DNA of 64,000 nt from Clostridia bacterium. Lineage in GTDB: Bacteria; Bacillota; Clostridia; UBA1381; UBA9506. Where the stretch lies: assembly GCA_017549205.1 (NCBI GenBank), contig JAFYVH010000005.1, forward strand, positions 1-64,000. Direction: 5' to 3'. The translations under genes were made by a program, and so were the position numbers. Below are positions 18,324 through 28,364 of the stretch, piece by piece. The notes under the pieces were generated by a model. It was not told where the DNA came from and did not search any database. It was given only the letters and a program-made list of their open reading frames with translations. How positions within the stretch are numbered: position 1 is the first letter of the stretch; each line of letters starts with the position of its first letter.

Positions 18324-19369
18324 AAGTTTTATTAATTTCACCATTGCCACCACCGGCAGGAGGCATAGCCAGTTGGACCAAACGATATCTGGCCAGTGAA
18401 ACTGCCATGGCAAATGAGGTTGACATTGTCAACATTGCCGTTATGGGTAAAAGAGCAGAGAATTTTACCGGCAAAAAGACTATTTTAGAAGAGGCAAAAA
18501 GGCTACTTTCTTTTGTGCGTGAATTAAAGAAAAAGCTCAAAGAGAAACAGTTTGACATTGTGCATTTAAATTCTTCTTGCAGCAAAACAGGTCTTATTCG
18601 TGATGTGATTGCCGCCTTTATTGTTAAAAAAAGCCGCACCAAGCTTTTGGTGCATTTTCGGTGTGATGTGACCTATATGCTCCGTTCAAAGCTCTCGGTC
18701 ATGCTCTTTAGGTGGCTGGTTAAAATAAGTGACTGTGTTTTAACACTTAACACGGTCTCTCATAAATTCATTTCAGAGCATTGCAAGAAAGAGTCTATGG
18801 TTGTGTCAAACTTTATTTCTGATGAGTTTGAAAAAGAGCTTGCACAGAAAAAAGAGATTAAAGAAAAAGCCGAAAATTTTCTGTTTGTGGGGCATGTTAC
18901 AGAAGCAAAAGGCTGTGACCTGATATGCAAACTGGCAGAGAAATTCCCTCAAAAAACCTTTACATTGGTAGGGGTTATCAGCGAAAGCATTCAGAACATG
19001 AACAGGGCAGAGAATGTGATATTTAAAGGCGAACTGCCTCTTAGCCAGGTGAAGCAGGAATACCTTTTGGCGGATGCTTTTCTGTTCCCCACCCACACAG
19101 AGGGCTTTCCCAATGTTGTGGCCGAGGCCATGGCCTGTGGCATGCCCATTATCACAACGCCGGTTGGTGCCATTCCCGATATGCTTGAAAAAGATGGCGG
19201 CATTATACTGCCTGTAGGGGATGAAGAAGCTTTTGTGAAAGCCATAGAAGAAATCGATTCGCCGTCACTCAGGCAGAGTATGTCAGAATTCAATCAAAGC
19301 AAGGTGGAAAGCTGTTATACCATTAAGAAGGTTATGGAAAGACTCTTTGAAATTTATAAAAGCTGTTAG
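18320..19369 (+). CDS. GT4 glycosyltransferase
   Basis: A 349-residue GT-B retaining transferase. It has the N-terminal LPPPAGGIASWTKRY, typical of GT4 acceptor domains, and a C-terminal donor site with FPTHTEGFPNVVAEAMACGMP (E-x7-E pattern), followed by TTPVGAIPDML. The start codon overlaps the stop of the epimerase gene by 4 bp. It would add one sugar of the lipid-linked repeat unit; donor and linkage are unknown. Confidence 0.9.
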   Translation: MKVLLISPLPPPAGGIASWTKRYLASETAMANEVDIVNIAVMGKRAENFTGKKTILEEAKRLLSFVRELKKKLKEKQFDIVHLNSSCSKTGLIRDVIAAFIVKKSRTKLLVHFRCDVTYMLRSKLSVMLFRWLVKISDCVLTLNTVSHKFISEHCKKESMVVSNFISDEFEKELAQKKEIKEKAENFLFVGHVTEAKGCDLICKLAEKFPQKTFTLVGVISESIQNMNRAENVIFKGELPLSQVKQEYLLADAFLFPTHTEGFPNVVAEAMACGMPIITTPVGAIPDMLEKDGGIILPVGDEEAFVKAIEEIDSPSLRQSMSEFNQSKVESCYTIKKVMERLFEIYKSC

Positions 19370-19377
19370 AGGTGCTC

Positions 19378-19935
19378 ATGAAAAAGATTTTAAGGGTTAT
19401 ATATCGTGTTTTTTCACTCATCAAAAGAGCAATTTACAAGCTTGTTTATATGCCCTGCATTAAGGCCATGTTTGCCCAATGCGGAAGCAATGTGATGATT
19501 GCAAGAAACGGTAGTTTTTCTTTTAAAAATATTTATATTGGAAATGATGTCAGCATTGGTCCTAAGGCTACAATTATGTGCGCTATTGCAAAAGTTAGGA
19601 TAGGTAATAAGGTTATGTTTGGTCCTGGGGTGTCTATCATCGCAGGGGGACACAGGACTGACCTTTTAGGGCGGTATATGTATGACATTAAGGAACATGA
19701 GAAGCTTCCTGAAAACGATAAAGATATCACCATAGAAGACGATGTATGGGTTGGAGCTAATGCAGTTATTTTAAAGGGTGTCACAGTTGGAAGGGGCAGT
19801 GTTATTGCAGCGGGCAGTGTTGTTACCCATGATGTTCCGCCGTATTCAATTGTTGGCGGCGTGCCTGCCAAGGTAATTAAAATGCGTTTCACGGAAGAAA
19901 AAATCAAGAGACATGAGGAGATTCTCCATGGGTAA
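19378..19935 (+). CDS. hexapeptide-repeat acetyltransferase
   Basis: An O- or N-acetyltransferase of the left-handed beta-helix type, 185 residues, with repeated hexapeptides (IGNDVSIGPKATI, VRIGNKVMFGPGVSI, IEDDVWVGANAVILKGVTVGRGSVIAAGSVVT) and the catalytic His in IAGGHRTD. It resembles capsule or maltose-type acetyltransferases (CatB/WcaF group). Probably decorates a sugar of the repeat unit. I chose ATG 19378, 5 bp after AGAGGTG. It overlaps the next gene by 8 bp. Confidence 0.9.
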   Translation: MKKILRVIYRVFSLIKRAIYKLVYMPCIKAMFAQCGSNVMIARNGSFSFKNIYIGNDVSIGPKATIMCAIAKVRIGNKVMFGPGVSIIAGGHRTDLLGRYMYDIKEHEKLPENDKDITIEDDVWVGANAVILKGVTVGRGSVIAAGSVVTHDVPPYSIVGGVPAKVIKMRFTEEKIKRHEEILHG

Positions 19936-21082
19936 GAATATGGTTTTAATAACATATGATCAATACCCCAATGGTAACGCCGGTGCGGTGAGACAGCATG
20001 TATTTGCCAAAGCCTATATGGAGTTGGGCTATACAGTTACGGTTATCGGCATGGGCATTAGCACGCAGTTCGCTTTTTCAGAGTTTGAGGGTGTCAAATA
20101 TATATCCCTAAGGCATGAAAAGACAGATGCTTTGCATAAAATTCAAAATAAGCTTCTTTACAAAAAAAAGCTGAAGAAAATTTTGAAATCCGTTTGTGCA
20201 GACGCTGTTATGGTGATAGATATTCCCCTTTGTGCCATGCAAATGGTGAAAAAATATACTAAAAAGAAAAACATTCCGCTGATTCACGATAGTGTGGAAT
20301 GGTATTCAAAAGAGGAGTTTGCTCTTAGAGGTTTTGACCATAATTATTTACACAAAGACGCTTTAAACAGGAGAGTTATCAATCAGGATTTCCGCGTGAT
20401 TGCCATATCCTCATATTTGCAAAAACATTTTGAAAAAAAAGGCATTATGACACGGCGTATTCCCTTTGTGTTTGATGTGGCAAATATCGCATATGAAAAA
20501 GAACTTGATAAAGAAAAAATAGTTATTGTTTATGCCGGTAGCATGGGTAAAAAGGATTATTTCGCGCAAATTATTGATGGCCTTTCTCTCCTGTTACCGG
20601 AGGAACTTTCAAAGTTTGAATTTCGCATTTTAGGCATCACTCGGGAGGGGTTTATCAACCTGCAGGGTGATTGCCATAAAAAGTTAGAATATATTGGGAA
20701 TGCCCTTCAGTTTTTAGGGCGCGTACCCCGTGAAACCGTCATTGAGCATCTAAAGGAGGCGAGTTTCACCATTTTGCTGCGGCCGGACAATTTGCGCTAT
20801 GCAAAAGCCGGTTTTCCCACCAAGGTCAGCGAGAGCTTAACCTACGGCACACCGGTCATTACCAATCTTACATCGGATTTACATCTTTATTTAAAAGATG
20901 GTGTGAACAGTCTTATTGCCGAAAGCCTTAGTGCAGAGTCAGTTGCTAAGACCTTAAGGCGTGCTTTGGCACTTGATGGCAAAACGCGGCAAGAAATGTG
21001 CTATGCAGCGCGGGAAACAGCTGAAAAAGAGCTTGATTATCGGCAATTTCAGGCAGCCTTAGAGGAATTGGCGGTGCCCTGA
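19928..21082 (+). CDS. GT4-like glycosyltransferase
   Basis: A 384-residue GT-B transferase. It has an N-terminal acceptor domain (MVLITYDQYPNGNAGAVRQH) and a C-terminal donor domain with KIVIVYAGSMGKKDYF, FTILLRPDNLRYAKAGFPTKVSE and GTPVITNLTSDL. ATG 19928 sits 7 bp after GAGGAG and inside the end of the acetyltransferase gene, so translation is probably coupled. Donor unknown. Confidence 0.88.
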   Translation: MGKNMVLITYDQYPNGNAGAVRQHVFAKAYMELGYTVTVIGMGISTQFAFSEFEGVKYISLRHEKTDALHKIQNKLLYKKKLKKILKSVCADAVMVIDIPLCAMQMVKKYTKKKNIPLIHDSVEWYSKEEFALRGFDHNYLHKDALNRRVINQDFRVIAISSYLQKHFEKKGIMTRRIPFVFDVANIAYEKELDKEKIVIVYAGSMGKKDYFAQIIDGLSLLLPEELSKFEFRILGITREGFINLQGDCHKKLEYIGNALQFLGRVPRETVIEHLKEASFTILLRPDNLRYAKAGFPTKVSESLTYGTPVITNLTSDLHLYLKDGVNSLIAESLSAESVAKTLRRALALDGKTRQEMCYAARETAEKELDYRQFQAALEELAVP

Positions 21083-21153
21083 CGCCCGCCAGTTTATGCA
21101 GTATATAAACAAAGCTTTTAAAGAATAGGAAAGAATTTTACCGAGGTTAATTT

Positions 21154-22377
21154 ATGAGAAACAAACTTCAACAGACCAATCAAGTGTATGTAGTATGTAC
21201 ATACATCCTTTCTCTATCCAGCGTAGCTTTATCAGCTATGTTGTCATTGAACAAGCACTCATATTCAATATTTACCAGTATTTTGCTGTTTCTGCCTTGC
21301 CTCTGCGCAGTGTATTACACCTTGTCAATCAAAAAAGAAGAGCATGGAAACAATCTTCTTCTCTTATTACTCCTTTTTGGCTTTTCAATGGGTTCAATCA
21401 TTATTACAGGTCGTACCAGACTGTATACCTATGTAATTAAGTTGCTTACCTTTATGACAATGCCTATATGTCTGGCGGTATACAGAGAAATGCGTTGCCC
21501 GAAAATGCTGCGCAACTGGATTTACTTTTTATATATTGGTCTCTCGGGCGTTTACATGTATGCAGCAAACTTATCCACAGCTTATGACATGGTGGATTAT
21601 TACGGCTATGAATATATTTCTAAGGAACTTGTTATGGGCTTTGCAAATCCAAACGCTGCCGGTATGACCTTAATGATTTGCGCCGGTGTGATTTTTTCTG
21701 CCATGCTGTCAGTTAAAAACCGGCTTTTTAAGGTTCTTCTTTTAGCTGACTTTTGCCAGCTTTGCTGGCTCATATGGTTGACCAAATCAAGAGCCTGCAT
21801 TTTGGCCTTTTCCATTGTATTAATTCTGTATATCATCGGGCGAAACAAGAGGAAAATCAGCCGTCGAACTATCATGTTTTTTATGCTCGTTCCCTTTATT
21901 TACTGGTTTTTAACCTTTTCCGGTCTGTCGATTTTTGAAAGTGCACAATTCATGGGCGAAGATCTGGGCACAGGTCGAAATGCAATTTACATGGACTATA
22001 TGGGGCAGAGAGAGCTTAGCGGATTCTTGATTGGCAACTTTATGTCCTTTCGTTTTAAAAATATGCACAATGGTTATATTACGGTTTTAGCCACCATTGG
22101 TATTGCCGGATTTATTCCGTTCTTCCTGTTTCTTCGGTCTTCATTTAATGCCTTTGCCGATCGGTACGATTTAACCAAAAGCCAGTTTTTTGCAGCGTAT
22201 CTCATTTTAGGCGTTATGGCCCATCAGGCAGTTGAATCAGCCCTTTTATCTTCGGGTCTTGTTTATGGCAGTGGTTTTGCTTTGCTATATTTGCTCTCGT
22301 TGCCGGATAAGGAGAATCCGGACCCCGAAGACAACCCTGAACTTGTTGCGGTTTCGCAGAGGAAAGATACTTTTTAA
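21154..22377 (+). CDS. wzy: O-antigen/polysaccharide polymerase (Wzy-like)
   Basis: A 407-residue integral membrane protein with about ten hydrophobic helices and one larger external loop around residues 255-300 (ESAQFMGEDLGTGRNAIYMD). The arrangement, with Arg in the loop motif GTGR and N-x-A-G-M in NPNAAGMTLMICAG, is typical of O-antigen ligase/Wzy polymerases. It would link repeat units on undecaprenyl diphosphate at the outer face of the membrane. Wzy sequences are poorly conserved, so assignment rests on topology, these motifs and the adjacent flippase. Confidence 0.85.
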   Translation: MRNKLQQTNQVYVVCTYILSLSSVALSAMLSLNKHSYSIFTSILLFLPCLCAVYYTLSIKKEEHGNNLLLLLLLFGFSMGSIIITGRTRLYTYVIKLLTFMTMPICLAVYREMRCPKMLRNWIYFLYIGLSGVYMYAANLSTAYDMVDYYGYEYISKELVMGFANPNAAGMTLMICAGVIFSAMLSVKNRLFKVLLLADFCQLCWLIWLTKSRACILAFSIVLILYIIGRNKRKISRRTIMFFMLVPFIYWFLTFSGLSIFESAQFMGEDLGTGRNAIYMDYMGQRELSGFLIGNFMSFRFKNMHNGYITVLATIGIAGFIPFFLFLRSSFNAFADRYDLTKSQFFAAYLILGVMAHQAVESALLSSGLVYGSGFALLYLLSLPDKENPDPEDNPELVAVSQRKDTF

Positions 22378-22416
22378 ATTTTATTGTGCAAAATTTTTTA
22401 GAGAGGAGTCTTTAGA

Positions 22417-23634
22417 ATGATTAAGGTGTTACATATTAATTGCAGCGATGTAGGCAGCACTGGTAAAATTATTGAAGACATCTCAGCTCATTCGCAGGTT
22501 TTGAGCGTTCTTTGCACGCCTCACATTAAAAAACCGGAAAGCTCCATTAAAAAATTTAAAACATCTTTTCCCTACGAACAGGGAATTTACAAAAGAGTTT
22601 GCCGTATTTATGGTTTGCGCTATGGCTTTGCGCCCGTATCAACTGCAAGGATTATTCATCACATAAAAAAAGAAAAGCCCCAGGTGGTTCATTTTCATTC
22701 TGCCAATATGAACACGGTGAATCTTTATCGCGTGCTCAAATTTTTAAAAAGAAAAAATATTCCCACGGTTGTAACCAACCATGCCGAATTTTTCTATACA
22801 GGCTCCTGCGGCTATGCCCATGAGTGTGACAGATGGAAAACGGGCTGTGGCAAGTGCCCGCGCCTTACTTATGCTTCAGACAGCAAGCTTTTTGACCGAA
22901 CCCACACCGCATGGAAAAAGATGAAAGCGGCTTTTGGCGGGTTTAAGAAAATACAGATTGTTTCTGTTTCACCCTGGGTGGATGAACGAGTGAAACAAGC
23001 ACCCATTATGAATGAACTGCCCCATGATGTTATCACAAACGGCATTAACACACAGTGTTTTTCGTTTAAAAAGGATTTTGACATTCATAAGGAATATAAT
23101 CTTTCTCCCGATACGAAAATTATTTTTCATGTTACATCGGGCTTTTCCCGCAGCGAAAACCACATTAAAGGTGGCCGCTTCATTTTAGCCTTGGCAGAGG
23201 CACTCAAAGATGAGCCGGTGGTTATTCTGGTTGCAGGCAGTCACGAGCAGGGCATCAAGGTGCCGGACAATGTGATTCTTTTGGGGAATTTATTGAACCA
23301 GGAAATCCTCGCGGCGCATTATGCGACAGCTGATTTAGCCATTTTGGCAAGCAAAAGAGAAACCTTTAGCATGCCGGTGGCAGAAAGCCTTTGCTGCGGC
23401 ACACCCATTGTGGGCTTTAAAGCCGGCGGACCGGAAAGCATTGCCATGCCCGAATATAGTGAATTTGTTTCTTACGGCGATGTTGATGCCTTAAAAGAAG
23501 CCGTTTTAAAATGGCTTGACTGTAAAAAAACCATCGGTGCCCAGGTGATTTCAGAAAAAGCAAAAGAGCTCTATGCCGCCTCAGTGATGGCAGAAAAATA
23601 TGTTTCAGTTTATCAATCATTAATAAAGGATTAG
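22417..23634 (+). CDS. GT4 glycosyltransferase
   Basis: A 405-residue GT-B transferase with an N-terminal acceptor domain (HINCSDVGSTGKIIEDI, HFHSANMNTVNLYRV). A Cys-rich insert typical of one GT4 subgroup lies near 125-150 (GSCGYAHECDRWKTGCGKCP). The C-terminal donor domain has ILASKRETFSMPVAESLCCG and GFKAGGPESI. A strong GAGAGGAG site precedes the ATG. It lies between the polymerase and flippase genes; donor unknown. Confidence 0.9.
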   Translation: MIKVLHINCSDVGSTGKIIEDISAHSQVLSVLCTPHIKKPESSIKKFKTSFPYEQGIYKRVCRIYGLRYGFAPVSTARIIHHIKKEKPQVVHFHSANMNTVNLYRVLKFLKRKNIPTVVTNHAEFFYTGSCGYAHECDRWKTGCGKCPRLTYASDSKLFDRTHTAWKKMKAAFGGFKKIQIVSVSPWVDERVKQAPIMNELPHDVITNGINTQCFSFKKDFDIHKEYNLSPDTKIIFHVTSGFSRSENHIKGGRFILALAEALKDEPVVILVAGSHEQGIKVPDNVILLGNLLNQEILAAHYATADLAILASKRETFSMPVAESLCCGTPIVGFKAGGPESIAMPEYSEFVSYGDVDALKEAVLKWLDCKKTIGAQVISEKAKELYAASVMAEKYVSVYQSLIKD

Positions 23635-23688
23635 CTGCGCAGTGCGCAATCCTTTGCAATAGAAAGCATTATTTTTAAAGGTGTTTTT

Positions 23689-25017
23689 ATGAATAATAAA
23701 GTAGCAAAAAATGCCATATGGATTATAGCAGGTCATGTTGCCCAAATGTTGATAGGCTTTGCCATCAGCATGATTTCGGCCCGCTATTTAGGACCAAGCA
23801 ATTTTGGCCTGATTAACTACGCCTCTTCCTTGGTTGCTTTTGTTGTGCCCATTATGTATCTGGGTATTAACAATATTTTAGTGCGGGAGTTCGTAGTGAA
23901 TCCCGATGAAGAGGGAAAAATTTTGGGCACATCTATGGTGCTTAATTTCCTTTCGGCAATTTTATGTATTGTGGGCATAACAAGCTTTACCTCTATTGTG
24001 AACAGAGGCGAGCAAGAGGCTATTTTGGTGTGTTTTTTATACAGCCTTTTGCTTATATTTCAAAGCATAAGCATTATCAATTACTGGTTTCAGGCAAAGC
24101 TCTTATCCAAATATACTTCACTTATAACTCTCATTGCTTACCTTGCCATGTCGGGCTACAAAATATATTTGCTTGCAACCGGCAAAAGCGTGTTTTGGTT
24201 TGCGGTGTCTCAAAGCTTTGATTATGTTGTTGCAACAGTTGGATCGTTGCTTGTTTATAAAAAGTTAGGCGGTCAAAAACTATGTTTTTCCTTTGAAACT
24301 GCAAAACGACTGTTTAACGGAGGCCGCTATTACATCATCTCCGGCATGATGATTACGGTTTTTGCACAAACCGATAAAATCATGATTAAACTGATGATTG
24401 ATGAAGCCCATGTGGGCTATTATGCAGCAGCTGTTACCTGTGCAACTTTGACATCATTTTTCTTCAGTGCCATTATTGACTCCATGCGGCCCGTCATTTT
24501 AGAAGCAAAGAGTAAATCCCAGGCGGATTTTGGGCGGCACATGTCACAGCTTTATACCATTATTATTTACATATCTTTACTTCAAAGCGCCTTTATGACT
24601 CTTTTTGCACCTTATATTATTAACATTATATACGGTGCAGCCTATGCACCGGCAGCACAGGCTTTGCGCATTGTTGTGTGGTATACCACCTTTTCTTATT
24701 TGGGCTGTGCCCGGGATATATGGATTTTGGCAGAGCAGAGGCAGGAAGAATTGTGGAAGATATACATGTCAGGGGCTTTAGCTAATGTATTTTTAAACTT
24801 TTTGCTTATTCCTAAAATGGGCATTAACGGTGCGGCCTTAGCCTCTTTGATTACACAGTTTTTCACCAATGTGGGTATGGGCTACATCATACCAACATTA
24901 CGCCCCAATAACCCCTTGCTGATGAAGGGATTTAGCGGAAAGGAATTGGTTCCCGTTATACAGTTTTTTAGAAAAAAAGTTCAATTAAAAATAAATTCTA
25001 CAAAAAAGGGTGAATAA
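23689..25017 (+). CDS. wzx: lipid-linked oligosaccharide flippase (Wzx/RfbX-type)
   Basis: A 442-residue MOP-superfamily membrane protein with about twelve helices. The N-terminal block is NAIWIIAGHVAQMLIGFAIS followed by ARYLGPSNFGLINYASSL, the hallmark of PST/Wzx flippases. It moves undecaprenyl-diphosphate-linked repeat units outward for Wzy. Paired with the polymerase, it places the cluster in the Wzy-dependent pathway rather than the ABC-transporter pathway. No chain-length regulator (Wzz or a BY-kinase) is in the operon. Confidence 0.93.
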   Translation: MNNKVAKNAIWIIAGHVAQMLIGFAISMISARYLGPSNFGLINYASSLVAFVVPIMYLGINNILVREFVVNPDEEGKILGTSMVLNFLSAILCIVGITSFTSIVNRGEQEAILVCFLYSLLLIFQSISIINYWFQAKLLSKYTSLITLIAYLAMSGYKIYLLATGKSVFWFAVSQSFDYVVATVGSLLVYKKLGGQKLCFSFETAKRLFNGGRYYIISGMMITVFAQTDKIMIKLMIDEAHVGYYAAAVTCATLTSFFFSAIIDSMRPVILEAKSKSQADFGRHMSQLYTIIIYISLLQSAFMTLFAPYIINIIYGAAYAPAAQALRIVVWYTTFSYLGCARDIWILAEQRQEELWKIYMSGALANVFLNFLLIPKMGINGAALASLITQFFTNVGMGYIIPTLRPNNPLLMKGFSGKELVPVIQFFRKKVQLKINSTKKGE

Positions 25018-25019
25018 AA

Positions 25020-26057
25020 ATGTTCAAAAACAAGACCTTGCTAATCACCGGCGGTACCGGTTCTTTTGGTAATGCAGTTTTAAACCGATTTTTAAAAACA
25101 GACATTGGTGAAATTCGCATTTTCTCCCGTGATGAAAAAAAACAGGACGATATGCGCCACGAGTATCAGGCAAAAATGCCTGAGGTGGCCGATAAGATTA
25201 AGTTCTACTTAGGCGATGTGCGCGATTTGCAGAGCGTACAAAATGCCATGCACGGTGTGGATTACATTTTTCATGCGGCAGCTCTAAAGCAGGTGCCCTC
25301 TTGTGAATTTTTCCCTATTGAAGCTGTTAAAACCAATGTGCTGGGTACAGAAAATGTGTTAACAGCAGCTATAGCGGAGGGCGTTAAAAAGGTTATCTGT
25401 CTGTCAACCGACAAGGCGGCATACCCCGTAAATGCCATGGGCACAAGCAAGGCTATGATGGAAAAAGTGGCCGTTGCCAAGGCACGCAGCTCAAAAGACA
25501 CCATGATTTGCTGCACCCGTTATGGCAATGTTATGTGCTCCCGTGGTTCTGTTATTCCCCTTTGGATTGAACAAATAAAAAAAGGCGAGGCCATCACCAT
25601 CACCGAGCCTTCTATGACCCGTTTTATCATGAGTTTAGAAGAAGCAGTTGAGCTGGTGCTCTTTGCCTTTAACAATGCCGAAAGTGGCGACATTATGGTG
25701 CAAAAGGCACCTGCCTGCACCATTAAAACCCAGGCCGAGGCTGTTTGCGAGCTTTTTGGCGGCGACAAAGAAAAAATCAAGATTATCGGCATTCGCCATG
25801 GTGAAAAAATGTATGAAACCCTACTCACCAATGAAGAGTGTGCCGGCGCCATTGACATGGGCAACTTCTATCGTGTTCCGGCAGATAAGCGCGGTCTTAA
25901 CTATGATAAATATGTTAATGCAGGCAACACAGAGCGCAATCCTTTAACCGAGTTTAATTCAGGTAACACAGAGCTTTTAGATGTTGCCGGCGTGAAGGAC
26001 AAGCTTTTGGAACTTTCTTATATTCGTGAGGAAATAAAAGCAATGGAGGAGCGGTAG
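25020..26057 (+). CDS. capE: UDP-GlcNAc 4,6-dehydratase/5-epimerase (CapE/FnlA)
   Basis: First enzyme of the UDP-N-acetyl-L-fucosamine pathway. It is a 345-residue extended SDR with NAD motif TGGTGSFGNAVL and catalytic Lys in the STDKAAYPVNAMGTSKAMMEK segment, where the usual YxxxK Tyr is replaced by the Met-x3-Lys form typical of inverting dehydratases (CapE, PseB). It converts UDP-GlcNAc to a 4-keto-6-deoxy-L sugar. The next two genes complete the pathway in the same order as Staphylococcus capE-capF-capG. Its product could also feed the aminotransferase encoded at the head of the operon. Confidence 0.94.
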   Translation: MFKNKTLLITGGTGSFGNAVLNRFLKTDIGEIRIFSRDEKKQDDMRHEYQAKMPEVADKIKFYLGDVRDLQSVQNAMHGVDYIFHAAALKQVPSCEFFPIEAVKTNVLGTENVLTAAIAEGVKKVICLSTDKAAYPVNAMGTSKAMMEKVAVAKARSSKDTMICCTRYGNVMCSRGSVIPLWIEQIKKGEAITITEPSMTRFIMSLEEAVELVLFAFNNAESGDIMVQKAPACTIKTQAEAVCELFGGDKEKIKIIGIRHGEKMYETLLTNEECAGAIDMGNFYRVPADKRGLNYDKYVNAGNTERNPLTEFNSGNTELLDVAGVKDKLLELSYIREEIKAMEER

Positions 26058-26058
26058 T

Positions 26059-27207
26059 ATGAAAATTCTCATCACCGGTGCCCGTGGTTTTGTGGGACAA
26101 AATCTGGTTGCTCAGCTTAAAAACATTAAAGATGGCAAAGAAAAAATTGCCCCTATAAGTGCTGACCTCATCCTATATGAATATGATATTGATACAGACC
26201 CTGCTTTGCTTGACAGCTACACAAAAGATTGTGATTTTGTTTGTCATTTAGCCGGGGTTAACCGACCCAAAGAAGAGTCTGAATTCATGAGCGGCAACTT
26301 TGGTTTTACTTCCACTCTATTAGACAGCCTGAAGAAAAATGGGAACAAAGCCCCTATTTTAATCAGTTCATCCATTCAGGCGGCGTTAGACAACCCTTAT
26401 GGTCGCAGCAAAAAAGCGGGAGAGGATTTGCTCTTTGCCTATGGAAAGGAAACAGGCGCTCCTGTGATGATTTATCGTTTCCCCAATTTATTCGGCAAAT
26501 GGTGCCGACCCAACTATAACAGCGTCGTGTCAACTTTCTGCCACAATATTGCCCACAATTTGCCCATAACGGTGAATGACCCCAAGGTGATTTTAAATCT
26601 ATGCTATATTGACGATGTTGTGGCAGAGATAATCAATGCCATAGCAGGCAATCCCACCCGTGAGGGCAGTTATTGTGTGGTCCCCCGGGTGCACACCGTT
26701 TCTTTAGGTGAAATTGTTGAGCTGCTTACGAGCTTTTATGAAAGCAGACAAAACCTGTCGGTTCCCATGCTGGCCGATGGCTTTGCCAAGGCACTATACA
26801 GCACCTATTTAAGCTATCTGCCCAAAGATGCTTTCAGCTATCCCTTAAAAATGAATGTGGATGACCGTGGCAGCTTTACCGAAATTATCCGCACTCTTGA
26901 CCGGGGACAGTTCTCTGTGAACATCACAAAGCCGGGCATCACCAAGGGCAACCACTGGCACCACACCAAAAATGAGAAGTTTGTGGTTGTGGCTGGCAAG
27001 GGCTTGATTCAGTTCCGTAAAATCGGCAGTGATGAAGTGATTGATTATTATGTTTCAGGCGATAAAATTGAGGTGGTAGACATCCCCACGGGCTACACTC
27101 ATAATATAAAAAATATCGGTACAGAGGATTTGGTTACTTTCATGTGGTGTAACGAGTGCTTTAACCCTGAAAAACCGGATACCTATTTTGAAGAGGTGGA
27201 AAAATAA
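26059..27207 (+). CDS. capF: UDP-sugar reductase with cupin domain (CapF/FnlB)
   Basis: Second UDP-L-FucNAc enzyme, 382 residues in two domains. The N-terminal SDR domain (about 1-250) has GARGFVGQNLV and YGRSKKAGE and reduces the C4 ketone. The C-terminal cupin (about 270-375) has the metal motif TKGNHWHHTKNEKF and epimerises at C3. The pathway step is assigned from the characterised staphylococcal CapF. It starts 1 bp after capE. Confidence 0.95.
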   Translation: MKILITGARGFVGQNLVAQLKNIKDGKEKIAPISADLILYEYDIDTDPALLDSYTKDCDFVCHLAGVNRPKEESEFMSGNFGFTSTLLDSLKKNGNKAPILISSSIQAALDNPYGRSKKAGEDLLFAYGKETGAPVMIYRFPNLFGKWCRPNYNSVVSTFCHNIAHNLPITVNDPKVILNLCYIDDVVAEIINAIAGNPTREGSYCVVPRVHTVSLGEIVELLTSFYESRQNLSVPMLADGFAKALYSTYLSYLPKDAFSYPLKMNVDDRGSFTEIIRTLDRGQFSVNITKPGITKGNHWHHTKNEKFVVVAGKGLIQFRKIGSDEVIDYYVSGDKIEVVDIPTGYTHNIKNIGTEDLVTFMWCNECFNPEKPDTYFEEVEK

Positions 27208-28349
27208 TGAGCAAGTTAAAGTTAATGACCATCATCGGCACCAGACCCGAAATTATTCGTCTGGCGGCGGTAATTAAAAAATGCGATGTATATTTTGACC
27301 AGATTTTAGTCCACACCGGTCAGAATTATGACTATGAATTAAATCAGGTGTTCTTTGACGATTTAGGTCTTCGTGCACCGGATTATTACTTAGATGCTGT
27401 AGGTAGTGATTTGGGTGAAACCATCGGCAATATCATTGCTAAATCCTATAAGCTTTTAGCAGAATTAAAGCCGGATGCGCTCCTCATTTTAGGTGATACC
27501 AACTCCTGCTTATCTGCCATTTCGGCCAAACGACTTCACATTCCCATTTTTCACATGGAGGCCGGCAATCGCTGCTTTGATGAGTGCCTGCCCGAAGAAA
27601 CCAACCGGCGCATTGTTGACCACATTGCCGATGTGAATTTGTGCTATTCTGAGCATGCCCGTCGCTATTTAAACGCCGAGGGCACAGCCAAAGAGCGTAC
27701 CTATGTAACGGGCTCCCCCATGGCCGAGGTGCTTTCTGCTAATTTGGATAAAATTAAGGCAAGCGATGTGCTCATCCGTCTGGGTCTTGAAAAAGGCAAA
27801 TATATTCTGCTTTCTGCTCACAGAGAAGAAAACATTGATACCGAAGAAAACTTCTTTAGCCTGATGAATGCCGTAAATGCCTTGGCTGAACAATATGATA
27901 TGCCCATTTTATATTCCTGTCATCCCCGCAGCGCAAAATATATTGAAAAGCGTGGCTTTGTGTTTGATAAAAGAGTCAAGCAGAACAAACCATTGGGCTT
28001 TCATGACTATAACCACCTGCAAATGAATGCCTTTGCCGTGGTGTCCGATAGCGGCACCTTGCCGGAAGAATCCAGCTTTTTCTTATCCGTTGGTTCACCT
28101 TTCCCGGCGGTGTGCATCCGCACCAGCACAGAGCGTCCCGAGGCTTTGGATAAAGGTAACTTTATTTTGGCGGGTATCACCAAAGAGCAGGTGCTGAGCG
28201 CAGTAGAAACAGCTGTTGACATGAACAAAAATGGCGATTTTGGCATTCCTGTTCCCAATTATGTAGAAGAAAATGTATCCACCAAGGTGGTTAAACTCAT
28301 TCAGAGCTACACTGGCGTGGTCAATAAAATGGTTTGGCGCAAAAACTAA
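27207..28349 (+). CDS. capG: UDP-HexNAc 2-epimerase (CapG/FnlC)
   Basis: Third UDP-L-FucNAc enzyme: a non-hydrolysing 2-epimerase of the WecB group, 380 residues. It has TIIGTRPEIIRLAAVIKK at the start, HTGQNYDYELNQVFF, and the UDP-binding segment SDSGTLPEESSFF. Epimerises C2 of UDP-N-acetyl-6-deoxy-L-talosamine to give UDP-L-FucNAc. Its start overlaps the capF stop by 1 bp. Confidence 0.95.
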   Translation: MSKLKLMTIIGTRPEIIRLAAVIKKCDVYFDQILVHTGQNYDYELNQVFFDDLGLRAPDYYLDAVGSDLGETIGNIIAKSYKLLAELKPDALLILGDTNSCLSAISAKRLHIPIFHMEAGNRCFDECLPEETNRRIVDHIADVNLCYSEHARRYLNAEGTAKERTYVTGSPMAEVLSANLDKIKASDVLIRLGLEKGKYILLSAHREENIDTEENFFSLMNAVNALAEQYDMPILYSCHPRSAKYIEKRGFVFDKRVKQNKPLGFHDYNHLQMNAFAVVSDSGTLPEESSFFLSVGSPFPAVCIRTSTERPEALDKGNFILAGITKEQVLSAVETAVDMNKNGDFGIPVPNYVEENVSTKVVKLIQSYTGVVNKMVWRKN

Positions 28350-28364
28350 AGGCGGAGGCTTATT

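Noticed and set aside
21578-21586. TTATCCACA, a perfect DnaA box
   Set aside because: A single copy inside the polymerase gene, far from dnaA and without neighbours; expected by chance in 64 kb.
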